The notes: generated by a model from the letters alone, not told the origin. A stretch of DNA of 64,000 nt from Betaproteobacteria bacterium (GCA_947458265.1 CANGYF010000023.1:1-64000), one strand, 5' to 3'. Positions 9,031 through 17,688 are shown, counted from the first letter of the stretch. Translations and numbers: made by a program.

Positions 9031-10056
9031 TCAAGACCTGACCCCACCCGCCCCACTCGCCACATAACGCCCCGCCGCCAGCCCCAGCCGCCGCTTGACC
9101 TCGCTGCGCAGCGCGACAGGCTCGATCACTTCGACCTGCTCTCCGTGCCGCAGGACGTCCATGATCAGTTCCTGCGGCTCTGAGTAAGGCACGCGAAGTT
9201 CGTAGGTTCCGTCCTGCAGCGAGCGCCCCTCCTGCTTCGGATGCCATTGCTCGGCGGCCACCCACACCGCGGCCTGTGCGTCGAAGTGCAGCGTCGCCCA
9301 CTGCAGTCGCTCGCCCTTGTAGATGCCGTAGCCGCCGCCCAGGCGAAGATCGACTTCCTTAAGAGAGACACGCTTCACCTTCTTGTCGAGCGATGTCGCC
9401 CGCTCGATGGCGTCGATCGCGAACGTCCGGAAGTCATCCGCGTGGTGGCACCAGGCATCGACGTACCAGTTGTTGCGATGGAAGACCAGACGCAGAGGCG
9501 ACACCTCACGCGTCGTACGACGGTTGCGATGCCGTCCGGCGTAGGCGATTTCGAGCCGGCGGCCAGCCATCACCGCAGCGCCTACCGTCTGGAACCACTG
9601 CAGCTTCACCGGTCGCCCGAGGCTGCCCACGATGCGCACCCGCAGCAGCACGTCGCGCACGGGCGCCTTGGCTCGGGACAGGACACGCTCGAGCCGGCGC
9701 ATCAGGGGGCGCACCTCACCGCCGATGAACCCGGTCGGATCGAGTTCCTGCAGCAAGGCATTCATCGTCATCAGCGCGTGGATCTCGTCGGCGGAGAACC
9801 ACAGCCCGGGCAAAGCGTAGCGGGGACCGTTGCGATCCTTCGTGCGGTCCAGCCGGTAGCCGCCCTCGAACCGGTCGTAGACGATCGGTGCATTCAGCCG
9901 GTCGCGCATGTAGGCAATGTCGCGCTTGAGCGTCGCCCGGGACACCTCGAGCGTCTTGCACAAGGTGTCGAGCGACACGTAGCCGGGCCCATCCAGGGTC
10001 TGGTCGATGCGGTAGAAGCGTTCGAGCGGATTCAAGGGGTACCGGGCAGACAGCAC
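9031..10056 (-). CDS. WYL-domain transcriptional regulator (YafY-like)
   Basis: 341 residues from a GTG start at 10056. Residues 1-60 form a DeoR/HTH_11-type winged helix (SLDTLCKTLEVSRATLKRDI). The middle and C-terminal parts contain a WYL-type ligand-sensing region: residues after about 150 read KLQWFQTVGAAV, then PLRLVFHRNNWYVDAWCH, followed by a WCX-like C-terminal extension. WYL regulators often bind nucleic acid or nucleotides and control defence or DNA-damage genes. The gene stands alone. Upstream lies a 246-bp gap with a repeat also found at 14.4 kb; the helicase gene lies downstream and converges on it. Family sure, regulated target unknown. Confidence 0.9.
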   Translation of the reverse strand: MLSARYPLNPLERFYRIDQTLDGPGYVSLDTLCKTLEVSRATLKRDIAYMRDRLNAPIVYDRFEGGYRLDRTKDRNGPRYALPGLWFSADEIHALMTMNALLQELDPTGFIGGEVRPLMRRLERVLSRAKAPVRDVLLRVRIVGSLGRPVKLQWFQTVGAAVMAGRRLEIAYAGRHRNRRTTREVSPLRLVFHRNNWYVDAWCHHADDFRTFAIDAIERATSLDKKVKRVSLKEVDLRLGGGYGIYKGERLQWATLHFDAQAAVWVAAEQWHPKQEGRSLQDGTYELRVPYSEPQELIMDVLRHGEQVEVIEPVALRSEVKRRLGLAAGRYVASGAGGVRS

Positions 10057-10218
10057 GCGACCCTATGAAACTATCGCGGCACTGGCTCGTGAGATGAGCC
10101 TGATCTCGCCGGTCACGGCGCGCCCGCGCATGGGCAGATGCCTTGCGCGCGTGACCTCGTGCGATTCAGTCTTCCAGGCGACCTTTAAGGTCTGGCTCCT
10201 GCGCGCCGCCTTCGAGCA

Positions 10219-10264
10219 GGTGGTGCAGCGAGCCTGATCAGTTCCCCGGCGTAACGTTCAGGCC
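10219..10264. repeat. 46-bp dispersed hairpin repeat, copy 1
   Basis: This segment matches 14437-14482 with about four differences. Both copies keep the inverted arms GCCTGA and TCAGGC around the conserved core TTCCCCGGCG. It lies upstream of the WYL gene and downstream of the porin gene. The remaining 10057-10302 sequence shows nothing else recognisable. Confidence 0.75.
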
Positions 10265-10302
10265 CGGCTGGACTTCGGCACGACGCGGTCATGCCCGCGC
10301 CG

Positions 10303-11769
10303 TCAGAAGCGCAGTTCCGAGGACAGCATCAGCGCATAGCCGTTGGCGTCGAGCCCGCTGCCGTACACCGTGCGCCGGTGGGTCAGCTCGACCGCCAGCG
10401 TCGTCATCGGCGAAGGATCCCAGAACAGGTTGACGAAAGTCGTGCGGTTGCTCGCGAACCCGGTGCCGGCGAGGTCGGCGGCGTTGGCACGATCGATGCC
10501 GAACCCGGCATGCGAGTGCAGGGTACGCGTCCACCACCACGCGGCCTCGCCCCAGCCGCCGCGGCTGCGGATCGCCTGACGGGTCGGTCCGACGGTCTGG
10601 AACACCGCGCCGAGATAGGGCCCGAGCGCGCTGCCGTCATACAGCTCGCCCTGCAAGCCGAACTGCCGGCCGATCCGCAGGGCACCCTCGAGCGCGACCC
10701 CCGATAGCCGTGTTTCGTACGGGGCGAAGGCGCCGCCAGTGCTGAAGGTTCGGAACTGTCCGCTCGCCGTCGACAGTCCGAGTTCCCAGGCCGGCCAGGG
10801 CACCCACGCGCCATTGCCGCGCGGCTGTCCGCTCGCGTAGGCGATGCGGGCCTCGATGTTGGGAACGCCAGTGTTCTCGGTCGACGCCAGGGTTGCCGGC
10901 TGGATGTTGCTCGGCAACGCATCGGCCAGCGCGGCCTGCAGCCTCAGACGATCGGATCCGATGGGCACCAGCCGCTCGACGCGCAGCTGCGGCTTGAACG
11001 AGTTGCCCGGGTTGCCGCTGCCGGCGAACGCCGACATCGAGTCGACCATCGTCGGGATGCGGGGGCTGAACACGTCCATCAGCAGCCCCGCCGCAAACCG
11101 CCAGCGACCGTCTGTCGCATCGACGTAGGCCATGCCCGGGTAGACGCCGTACTTGCCGGAGAACAGGTTGCCGTCGAACAGATAGGCGAAGACACCCGCA
11201 CCAAGCTGGAAGTCGCCGAGCCTGGCGCCCTGCACGTTGATCACCAGCGAGGAAAGCCGGGCATCGAGCTTGGTGGTGCCCTCGCGCACCCCGGGTACCG
11301 ATGGCAGCACGATGAACGGTGTAGCGTCCGGCTGCATCCGCGCGGTGGTGGTGGTCATCGTCGTGCGCACGCTGCCGCCCACGGTGATGCGAACGCCTTC
11401 GAAGCGTGCGCGAATCGGCTCGCGTTCGCTACCCGGCGCAGCGTCAACCGCTGCAACCGGCGGGGCAGGCTCTTTCGCAGCGGCAGCCGCAGAAGCCACC
11501 GGGGCAGCAGCCGCAGGCGAAGTAGCGGTCGGCGCTCCGGCGGTCCGCCGCGCGAGATCGTCGAGCAGACGCTCCTGCTCGGCCAACCGCGACTGCTGCT
11601 CGCGCAGTTGCCGTTCCTGCGCGTCGAGCCGCGCACGCTGCTCCACGATGCGCGCCCGCAGTACCTCGATCTCGTCGGCCGGCGACGCAGCGCGCGCGAG
11701 CGGCATGCACACGGCGAGGATCCCCGCCCATGCAACTGCGCGCAGCATCGCAGCCCTGGCCGAGATCAT
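10303..11769 (-). CDS. Outer-membrane porin with N-terminal coiled coil (DcaP-like)
   Basis: 488 residues from ATG 11769, which follows GGTGAG and begins a clean signal peptide (MISARAAMLRAV... cleaved near ARAAS). Residues 27-75 form a Glu/Arg/Gln-rich coiled coil (REQQSRLAEQERLL). An Ala/Pro linker follows, then a beta-strand-rich domain with alternating aromatic residues that ends in the C-terminal phenylalanine (ELRF) required by the BAM assembly machinery. DcaP-type porins carry such a coiled coil and take up dicarboxylates or other negatively charged solutes. The neighbouring amidohydrolase lipoprotein ends 90 bases upstream on the same strand, so co-transcription is possible. Porin fold is clear; DcaP membership is inferred from layout. 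Confidence 0.8.
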   Translation of the reverse strand: MISARAAMLRAVAWAGILAVCMPLARAASPADEIEVLRARIVEQRARLDAQERQLREQQSRLAEQERLLDDLARRTAGAPTATSPAAAAPVASAAAAAKEPAPPVAAVDAAPGSEREPIRARFEGVRITVGGSVRTTMTTTTARMQPDATPFIVLPSVPGVREGTTKLDARLSSLVINVQGARLGDFQLGAGVFAYLFDGNLFSGKYGVYPGMAYVDATDGRWRFAAGLLMDVFSPRIPTMVDSMSAFAGSGNPGNSFKPQLRVERLVPIGSDRLRLQAALADALPSNIQPATLASTENTGVPNIEARIAYASGQPRGNGAWVPWPAWELGLSTASGQFRTFSTGGAFAPYETRLSGVALEGALRIGRQFGLQGELYDGSALGPYLGAVFQTVGPTRQAIRSRGGWGEAAWWWTRTLHSHAGFGIDRANAADLAGTGFASNRTTFVNLFWDPSPMTTLAVELTHRRTVYGSGLDANGYALMLSSELRF

Positions 11770-11858
11770 CGGCTCACCGTCGAGACGAAAGGTCGCGGCA
11801 TGACGAACGACGCCTGGTTCGGGAATCGGATGAACTTTCTGTTCCGACAACGCCGGTC

Positions 11859-13862
11859 TCATTCGGAAGCGCGGAACAGTCGGGCCAGCACCCGCTCCTG
11901 ATCGGCCGACAGTGGGCGCCCGCGCGCGCCTTCCGGGCCATGCACGAGCCGGTCGATCTCGTCGGCCCGGGCGAACAATGCTGCGTGGTTGCAGTCCGGA
12001 CCATGGACGTGCTGGTCGATCTGGCCGGCTCGGAAGCCCGGGGCGACCATTGCCGTGGCAGCCGGTTTCCGGTTGTAGACCAGCACCCCTTCCTTGAGGG
12101 TCTGGACGACCTGGATATCCTTGATGGACATCGGGTGGACCTTGAGCGGATTGCGATCGAGCACCACCAGATCCGCCAGCTTGCCAACCTCGAGCGTGCC
12201 CTTGGTCTTCTCTTCCTTGTACTGATAGGCAGCATTGATCGTCAGGCTGCGCATGGCATCGTAGGCCGAGACACGCTCGTGCGGCGCAAACGGTTTGCCG
12301 GAGCGAGTCATGCGGTTGACGACGTTCCAGGCGGCATACATCAGGCTCGGACTCACGCCTGCCGGCCAGTCGGTGTTGAGCGTCCAGTTCACGCCCTGGC
12401 GCTGGACCGAGCCGGCGACACCCACCCAGTCGATCCGATCGGGCACCAGGCTCGCGATGTAGTCACCCATCGGAAAGAGACCACCAGCGGTGAAGCTGGT
12501 CGTGCCGTCGACTGCCTTGATGCGCGCGATCTGGTCCGGGCGCAGGAACTGGGCGTGCTGGAAGATCGGACGCCCGTCGCCCTTGCCCTTGCGGCGAATG
12601 ACGTCCTCCAGCGCCAGCAGGAACTGTTCATTGGCTTCGTCGCCGATGGCGTGGGCAGCGATCTGGCGGTTGCTGTTCCAGTACTTGTCGAGAAAGGCGA
12701 CGAGTTGCTCCTGCGGATCGACCCTCACACCGCGATAGTCGGCGGTCGTAACCCCGGGCGGGTTCGTGGTGAAAGGCCGCGACATGAACATGGTGTCGAT
12801 GCTGCCGTCTAGCCAGAACTTGATGCCGGCGAGGCGGACACGATTGATGTAGCGCTTGTCCAGATCGGGGCGCGCAGCGAGCATCGCAGTGCTGGTGTCG
12901 ACGTCTGGCGCGGTACGGCTCTTGTGGATCTGATAAGCCGCGGTGATGATCCGATCCGCTGAGGCCGCCTTGGCGAACAGCACCAGGTCGATCGGCATCA
13001 GCTTTTCGTCGACGATCGTCTGCACGATCGAAATGTCGTCGCCACTCAGACCGAGCCCCATCTCGCTGGCGGTGGTGATGCCATTCTGCGTCCACAGCGC
13101 CACCGCCCGGGCGACGCCCTTTCGCGTCTGGGCCGCAGTCAATGGCGCACGCGTCGCCAGCACGCTCATCCATGCAGACTCGGCTGCATGGCCGGTGAGC
13201 TCACGCGAGCCGGGCTGGCGCGAAAAGAAACCGCCCTCCGGATCGGGCGTGGCGGCAGTGAGTTTCATCTCCCGGATCAGGGCACTGTTCATGACGCCCT
13301 GGTGGCCGGACCCGTCGGAGATGCCGATCGGACGGGTTGCGCTGACGGTATCGAGTTCGGCAGCGGTCGGATGGCGCTTCTCGGCCATCTGCTCCGCGCG
13401 ATAGCCCATTCCCACGATCCGATCACCCTGGGGAACTTCGGCCGCATGCGCCTTCAGACGAGAAAGCAGTTCGGGGATGTCCTTGACCCCGGCGAGGTCG
13501 GCATCGAGCATCGTGTGCGTCGCGTACACCAGATGGCCGTGCGCATCGATGAACCCGGGCATCAGGGTCGCGCCAGCGAGGTCGATCCGGGTCGCATCCG
13601 GACCGGCAGCTCGCTGCACCTGCGTCAGCGATCCGACCGCCGCGATCCGGCCGTTCCTCACCAGCAGCGCCTCGGCGTAGCGTGGCGTGTCGCCAACCAT
13701 CGTGAGGATATCGCCGCCGGTGTAGTAGAAGGCGCCAGACGCTTCGGGCGTACGGGCAGCATCGGCGGCCGTCGGAGTGTTCGTGACGCATCCGGCCAGT
13801 GCTGCCAGACAGAAGAAGCCGACTACTGCAGCCCGGCACCCAAGGGCGAGAGACATGTTCAT
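11859..13862 (-). CDS. Amidohydrolase family 3 (YtcJ-like) lipoprotein
   Basis: 667 residues. The N-terminus is a lipoprotein signal with lipobox LAALAGC. After about 30 residues the metal-dependent amidohydrolase fold begins: GGDILTMVGDTPRYAEALLV, GATLMPGFIDAHGHLVY (metal-binding His pair) and, near 400, HAIGDEANEQFLLALED. It ends with the usual composite-sheet segment KGTLEVGKLADLVVLDRNPL. YtcJ-like enzymes hydrolyse N-substituted formamides or related amides; lipidation places this one at the cell envelope. The downstream porin on the same strand fits a shared uptake and cleavage role (inference). Alternative start ATG 13856. No clear Shine-Dalgarno sequence is seen. Confidence 0.87.
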   Translation of the reverse strand: MNMSLALGCRAAVVGFFCLAALAGCVTNTPTAADAARTPEASGAFYYTGGDILTMVGDTPRYAEALLVRNGRIAAVGSLTQVQRAAGPDATRIDLAGATLMPGFIDAHGHLVYATHTMLDADLAGVKDIPELLSRLKAHAAEVPQGDRIVGMGYRAEQMAEKRHPTAAELDTVSATRPIGISDGSGHQGVMNSALIREMKLTAATPDPEGGFFSRQPGSRELTGHAAESAWMSVLATRAPLTAAQTRKGVARAVALWTQNGITTASEMGLGLSGDDISIVQTIVDEKLMPIDLVLFAKAASADRIITAAYQIHKSRTAPDVDTSTAMLAARPDLDKRYINRVRLAGIKFWLDGSIDTMFMSRPFTTNPPGVTTADYRGVRVDPQEQLVAFLDKYWNSNRQIAAHAIGDEANEQFLLALEDVIRRKGKGDGRPIFQHAQFLRPDQIARIKAVDGTTSFTAGGLFPMGDYIASLVPDRIDWVGVAGSVQRQGVNWTLNTDWPAGVSPSLMYAAWNVVNRMTRSGKPFAPHERVSAYDAMRSLTINAAYQYKEEKTKGTLEVGKLADLVVLDRNPLKVHPMSIKDIQVVQTLKEGVLVYNRKPAATAMVAPGFRAGQIDQHVHGPDCNHAALFARADEIDRLVHGPEGARGRPLSADQERVLARLFRASE

Positions 13863-13981
13863 CGCATGGACGTTCGATCGTTTGCTGAGGCCGTGATGTT
13901 AATCGGTTCAAAACCAGCCTTCATTCTCGCGAAGCGCGAAAGCGACGGCTCCTGGGTTCGACTGTTGGTGGCACACAACAT

Positions 13982-14030
13982 CACTGGCAGCGGGAAGCGC
14001 AGGCCGTCGTCCGACTGGATTGCCAGCTCG
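13982..14030 (-). pseudogene. Relic of an XRE/Phd-like antitoxin
   Basis: The minus strand reads LAIQSDDGLRFPLPV, matching the middle of the intact antitoxin at 19178-19549 (49 bp with about four differences). Homology stops abruptly on both sides and the helix-turn-helix part is missing. It lies just upstream of the parD gene at 14073 and is a deletion remnant. Confidence 0.7.
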
Positions 14031-14072
14031 TGATTGTTGTAGGATTTAATCCTACACTCGACTGAGGTCATC

Positions 14073-14351
14073 ATGCGATCTACGCAGCAATTCAGCATCA
14101 CCCTGCCCAACGAGATGGCCGAGGCCGTTCGGGCGAAGGTGGCCGCAGGCGAGTACGCGACCGAAAGCGAAGTGATCCGTGACGGGTTGCGTGTACTCCT
14201 GGCACGAGACCGCGCCGTCGAGGACTGGTTGTGCAGGGAAGTGGGCGCCGCCTATGACGCGCTCAAGGCTGAGCCTGCGCGAGCGCTCGATGCGGAGGCC
14301 GTGAAGGCCCGGCTATCTGCCGCGCACCAGAAGGCATCAGCGAAGAGGTGA
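14073..14351 (+). CDS. ParD-type ribbon-helix-helix antitoxin
   Basis: 92 residues. The N-terminal strand and helices (QQFSITLPNEMAEAVRAKV, then YATESEVIRDGLRVLLARD) are the ParD/CC2985 RHH DNA-binding domain. The C-terminal half is the charged toxin-wrapping tail. It should bind the promoter of its own operon and neutralise a ParE nuclease-like or gyrase-blocking toxin. The toxin gene, which overlaps the stop by four bases (GTGA), is truncated, so this antitoxin is an orphan. The start is supported by good coding agreement with the family; no strong Shine-Dalgarno sequence. Confidence 0.9.
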   Translation: MRSTQQFSITLPNEMAEAVRAKVAAGEYATESEVIRDGLRVLLARDRAVEDWLCREVGAAYDALKAEPARALDAEAVKARLSAAHQKASAKR

Positions 14352-14404
14352 AGGCATACCGTGTCGTCTTCGCTCCCGAGGCCGTCGATCAGCTCGAAGC
14401 GTTG
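14348..14404 (+). pseudogene. parE toxin, 5' fragment only
   Basis: GTG at 14348 overlaps the parD stop (GTGA), as in intact parDE operons. The first 19 codons give VKAYRVVFAPEAVDQLEAL, a normal ParE N-terminus. After 14404 the frame enters unrelated sequence containing the 46-bp dispersed repeat and stops at 14452. About 80% of the toxin is missing. Confidence 0.75.
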
Positions 14405-14436
14405 TCGAAAAGCGGGCGCGCGGTCCGAAACGCGCG

Positions 14437-14482
14437 GGTGGTGCAGCGGGCCTGATTGGTTCCCCGGCGCAACGTTCAGGCC
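14437..14482. repeat. 46-bp dispersed hairpin repeat, copy 2
   Basis: Second copy of the element at 10219-10264, about 91% identical. It lies a few tens of bases after the break point of the parE fragment, so it may mark the deletion or insertion junction. Confidence 0.75.
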
Positions 14483-14516
14483 GGAGTCAATGCCGTCGAT
14501 CCGCAGCTACCGCGAG

Positions 14517-14810
14517 CTATTTCCGTCGGCGCCAGTATGCCGGCTTACGCCTGAATGGCGCGACTGCCACAACCACCAGCGAACGAGGTGTTTCCCGGTA
14601 CACGATCGAAAAAGGAAAGTCTTTGGGAAAGACTCTGCGGGATCCATGCCGATATGGACTCCCGATAGCCGGCATGGACACCGCCAGAGCCACGGCGGTC
14701 TGGACTTGCGCGGTAAACCTTTCGCCCAGCCCGGCACTCTTTTCTTCGTAAAACACTGCCTGGTCTCGAAGCTCAGCCAGTGCCTCAGGGTGAAAGACCG
14801 CCTCTTTCAC
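14517..14810 (-). CDS. ParE/RelE-superfamily toxin (pair A)
   Basis: 97 residues with the ParE fold pattern: HPEALAELRDQAVFYEEKS at the N-terminus, GERFTAQVQTAV, then RRVFPKDFPFSIVYRE and the C-terminal VVAVAPFRRKPAYWRRR. Its ATG overlaps the stop of the antitoxin gene 14807-15037 by four bases (ATGA), giving translational coupling in the order antitoxin-toxin. Toxins paired with PF09720 antitoxins are usually mRNA interferases or gyrase inhibitors; which applies here is not visible. The same arrangement recurs at 19745 and 40443. Confidence 0.9.
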   Translation of the reverse strand: MKEAVFHPEALAELRDQAVFYEEKSAGLGERFTAQVQTAVALAVSMPAIGSPYRHGSRRVFPKDFPFSIVYRETPRSLVVVAVAPFRRKPAYWRRRK

Positions 14811-15037
14811 CGAGCCAGTTCGCGTCGCACCCGGGCAAATGCCTCGTCCGCAGGAATCAGCTCCACAGTGCCGGCATCGATCTCATCGATGCGCCGGCGA
14901 AGCTCTTCGTCCCACGCAGCGGCCACTTCGGCTTCCTGCGGGTCGAGACTTGCGAGCAGCTCTTCGGCAAGGCGCGCGCGCTCTTCGGGAAGGAGCACTT
15001 TGGCTATGGCGGCCAGTTCGGCGACGCGATCACGCAT
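14807..15037 (-). CDS. Addiction-module antitoxin, PF09720 type (pair A)
   Basis: 76 residues from ATG 15037, chosen because GAGGAGT lies six bases upstream. Helical and acidic: LLPEERARLAEELLASLD followed by AAWDEELRRRIDEIDAGTVELIPADEAFARVRREL, the standard Unstab_antitox (TIGR02574) pattern. It neutralises the downstream ParE-like toxin encoded by the overlapping gene. It has no obvious DNA-binding domain, so any autoregulation may need the complex. An upstream stretch with conserved sequence (15075-15120) is also found upstream of the paralogous pair at 20.3 kb. Confidence 0.9.
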   Translation of the reverse strand: MRDRVAELAAIAKVLLPEERARLAEELLASLDPQEAEVAAAWDEELRRRIDEIDAGTVELIPADEAFARVRRELAR

Positions 15038-15149
15038 GTTGCACTCCTCGTTGCTCAGCAAAACGCCAGCGTATCACTACATCTTCTCGTCCCGCAGCGG
15101 CGAGGAGGCATACATAGCCGCAGTTACTCCGATCATCCCCGCTACGCCG

Positions 15150-15206
15150 GCATCGGGCGCGTCGGCAATGTGATGTGGCCGTATCTGAAATCGGTCGCCG
15201 CTGCCC
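15150..15206 (+). pseudogene. abiEi antitoxin, 3' fragment (copy 1)
   Basis: The plus strand encodes IGRVGNVMWPYLKSVAAA, the end of AbiEi seen in more complete form at 22218-22275. Nothing upstream belongs to AbiEi. It forms the start of a segment repeated at 18528 and 22233. Confidence 0.7.
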
Positions 15207-15342
15207 CATCACCCCGTCAAGCAGCGATGCCGGAAACCGGCCTCGCCGAGAGCAGGTCCTGATCGCCCAATGACCTGACGTCCGAACCGGAAAGGGTCAA
15301 AAAGGCCTGCGTGCGCCCGGACGCGATGACGAACTCGACCTC
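15167..15342. repeat. abiEi-end/DUF4926 repeat, copy 1
   Basis: About 175 bp nearly identical to 18528-18705 and clearly related to 22233-22440. It joins the last codons of an abiEi gene (plus strand) to the C-terminal half of a DUF4926 gene (minus strand). It breaks off inside DUF4926 and runs into a hicB fragment. Confidence 0.85.
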
Positions 15343-15348
15343 GTACGC
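15217..15348 (-). pseudogene. DUF4926 gene, C-terminal fragment (copy 1)
   Basis: The minus strand, read in the frame of the intact gene at 22310-22543, ends VASGRTQ...LSGSDVRSLGDQDLLSARPVSGIAA-like and stops at 15217. The N-terminal half is missing: at about 15347 homology switches to hicB. Confidence 0.7.
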
Positions 15349-15470
15349 GCCTCGCGAATGTCTCGCTCGACGTCCTCGACGGTACTACCCGTAGCTACGC
15401 AGCCTGGAAGATCCGGGACGTATGCGGAGTAGTTGCCTTGAGCTTGCTCGATCAAGACGGCGTAACGCAT
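15346..15470 (-). pseudogene. hicB antitoxin, 5' fragment
   Basis: From ATG 15470 the minus strand reads MRYAVLIEQAQGNYSAYV then PDLPGCVATGSTVEDVERDIREA, an unmistakable HicB N-terminus (partial RNase H fold). After about 41 residues it runs out of frame into the DUF4926 relic and stops. The C-terminal DNA-binding domain is gone. Confidence 0.8.
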
Positions 15471-15485
15471 TCAGCACCTCTCACT

Positions 15486-15530
15486 TCACCCGTCGTCCTG
15501 CAGCATCTCAAGGATATCCGCGACCTTCAT
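15486..15530 (-). pseudogene. hicA toxin, 5' fragment
   Basis: ATG 15530 followed by MKVADILEMLQDDG and a stop at 15486, just upstream of the hicB fragment. HicA proteins begin this way and continue with a Trp and the catalytic His region, which are absent. The order hicA-hicB is conserved, so this is a deleted hicAB locus. Confidence 0.65.
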
Positions 15531-15811
15531 CGCAGTAGCCTGGCGCCCCGATTCTTGCCGAGCCATGGCGGCAAAGGCGCTCTAGAGCAGCAAAACTCCA
15601 GCATGCCACAACCCTGCCAGCCCGGGAGAAGCTGGGGGTAGCCAAGGGCTTTGGCAACCCGCTTGCCCACGTGACGCGTGCTGGGGAAGCGGGCGAAGTG
15701 ACAGTCAAGCCAGCCTGGCGCGGACCCGCGCGAGCGCATCATCGACCCGCGGAGCATTGACAGCACCCGTCCCGCTTCACAGAATGGCCGCGCCCACAGG
15801 AGGAGAACAAC

Positions 15812-16777
15812 ATGACCATAAAAAAAACGGTCGCCGGTTTCACGCTTGCCCTTTGCATGACCACGGCTGGCGCGCAGTCGTTCCCGAGCCAGCCGATACG
15901 CATCCTCGTCGGCTTCGGCGCCGGTGGCAGCACCGACATCGTCGCGCGGACGCTGGCGCAGAGCCTGACCACCGACTGGAAGCAGAACGTGCTGGTCGAG
16001 AACCGGCCCGGCGCGAGCGGCATGATCGCCGCCGAACTGGTCGCGAAGGCGGCGCCCGACGGCCATGTGCTGATGATCACCCCGCAGACCAGCCTCGCGG
16101 TCGCGCCGGCGCTGTTCGGCAAGGCGCCCTACGACACGATGCGCGACTTCACGCCGATCACGCAGATCGGCTACACGCCGTTGCTGATGGTGGTGCATCC
16201 CTCGTTCCCGCCGCGAAACTTCAAGGAGTTCCTCGCGCTCGCGCGCAGGACGAAGGAGCCGATCACCTTCGGTTCGGGCGGCATCGGTTCCTCGCCGCAC
16301 ATGGCCGGTGAACTGATGGCCGCACAGCTCGGCATCAAGATCACCCATGTGCCGTACAAGGGCGAGAACCCGGCGCTCACCGACACCATCGGCGGCCAGA
16401 TACCGATCATGTTCGGCAACCTGCCGGTGGCGGTGCCGCATGTGAACAACGGCCGGCTGCGTGGCCTTGCGAACACCTGGAGCACGCGTTCGGTGCTGGC
16501 GAAGGACATCCCGACCGTTGCCGAATCCGGCTTCAAGGACTATGCGATCGCCACCTGGTTCGGCCTGCTCGGACCGGGCAACATGCCGACCGAGCTTGGC
16601 CTGCGCATCCAGCGCGATACCGCGCGCGTGCTGAACGTGCCCGCGACCCGCGAGAAGCTGATCGGCATGGGCGTCGACCTGGTTCTGGACACGCCGGAGC
16701 AGTTTCGCGAATACCTGCGCAGCGAGGTCGCCCGCTACGCCAAGGTGATCCGCGACGCCGGCATCAAGGCGGAATAG
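15812..16777 (+). CDS. Bug/TctC-family solute receptor
   Basis: 321 residues. Signal peptide MTIKKTVAGFTLALCMTTAG-type cleaved after AQS; the mature part begins with PIRILVGFGAGGSTDIVART and has NRPGASGMI, THVPYKGENPA and DTPEQFREYL. AGGAGGAGAAC lies upstream of the ATG. It forms an operon with the dehydrogenase (one-base overlap) and probably the amidohydrolase gene that follows. This suggests the transported ligand is a substrate or precursor of those two enzymes, perhaps an aromatic or lactone acid. Ligand not determinable from sequence. Confidence 0.94.
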   Translation: MTIKKTVAGFTLALCMTTAGAQSFPSQPIRILVGFGAGGSTDIVARTLAQSLTTDWKQNVLVENRPGASGMIAAELVAKAAPDGHVLMITPQTSLAVAPALFGKAPYDTMRDFTPITQIGYTPLLMVVHPSFPPRNFKEFLALARRTKEPITFGSGGIGSSPHMAGELMAAQLGIKITHVPYKGENPALTDTIGGQIPIMFGNLPVAVPHVNNGRLRGLANTWSTRSVLAKDIPTVAESGFKDYAIATWFGLLGPGNMPTELGLRIQRDTARVLNVPATREKLIGMGVDLVLDTPEQFREYLRSEVARYAKVIRDAGIKAE

Positions 16778-17640
16778 TGCAGCCGTCCGCCATGCGCATC
16801 GGCGTCATCGGCCTGGGCGCACTCGGCCGACCGATCGGCGAGCTGCTGCTCAAGGCCGGCTACCGCACGGCCGTCCATGACGTGCGCAGCGCGCCGATGC
16901 AGGAACTGGCCGCGCTCGGCGCGCAGGCCTGCGACACGCCCGCGGATATCGCGGCGCAAAGCGACCTGGTCATCAGCCTGGTATCGGATGCCGCACAGAC
17001 CGATGCCATCGTGTCGGGGCCGCGCGGTATCCTCGAGACCCTGGCGCCCGGCACGCTCTTCGCCACCGGCAGCACGCTCGGGCCCGAGGTGGTGCGGCGT
17101 GTCGCGCAGCAGATCGCGGCGAAAGGGGGCGACACGCTGGACATGCCGATCTCGGGTGGCATCCTTGCGGCGAAGGAAGGTGCGTTGAGCCTGATGGTGG
17201 GCGCGAGCGCACCGACGCTCGAGCGTGCGCGGCCAGTGCTGAGTGTGTTCGCGCGCGACATCACCCACTGCGGCGCGGTGGGCAGCGGCCAGGCGGCGAA
17301 GCTCGCGCACCAGCTGGTGTTCGGCACCAACGTGGTGGCGCTGCTCGAAGGCCTGGCGCTGGGCCAGGCGGGTGGCGTCGATCCCGAAGTGATGAAGACG
17401 GTGCTGAAGCAGGGGCTCGCCAACAGCACGGTGCTGCAGGTCTGGCATGACCTCGGCCCGCGCTGGAAGGGCATGCTGCAGCCGACCGCGCCGGATGTTC
17501 CGCTGCCCAACCTGCGCAAGGACCTGCACCTGGTGCTAGAGATGGCAGGGTCGCTTGGGGTATCGTTGCCGGTGGCACGCCATGCATCAGAGGTCGCCGA
17601 TTCCGGCGCGGCAACGGGGCATGACGATCCGGCGCTGTAG
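16777..17640 (+). CDS. 3-Hydroxyisobutyrate-dehydrogenase-like NAD(P) oxidoreductase
   Basis: 287 residues from GTG 16777, which overlaps the previous stop; ATG 16792 is an alternative. Rossmann motif GVIGLGALGRPI at the N-terminus. The substrate loop DMPISGGILAAKEGALSLMVGA is near 125-145, and GSGQAAKLAHQL carries the expected catalytic lysine. The C-terminal helical domain holds LRKDLHLVLEMAGSLGVSLP. The family oxidises beta-hydroxy acids (3-hydroxyisobutyrate, tartronate semialdehyde, gamma-hydroxybutyrate). Placed between a carboxylate receptor and a LigI-like hydrolase it likely acts in catabolism of an imported hydroxy acid (inference). Confidence 0.9.
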   Translation: MQPSAMRIGVIGLGALGRPIGELLLKAGYRTAVHDVRSAPMQELAALGAQACDTPADIAAQSDLVISLVSDAAQTDAIVSGPRGILETLAPGTLFATGSTLGPEVVRRVAQQIAAKGGDTLDMPISGGILAAKEGALSLMVGASAPTLERARPVLSVFARDITHCGAVGSGQAAKLAHQLVFGTNVVALLEGLALGQAGGVDPEVMKTVLKQGLANSTVLQVWHDLGPRWKGMLQPTAPDVPLPNLRKDLHLVLEMAGSLGVSLPVARHASEVADSGAATGHDDPAL

Positions 17641-17688
17641 CGCCACGCGCGCTGCCCGCATGCCTTCATCCCAGGACGGACCGCCCCC

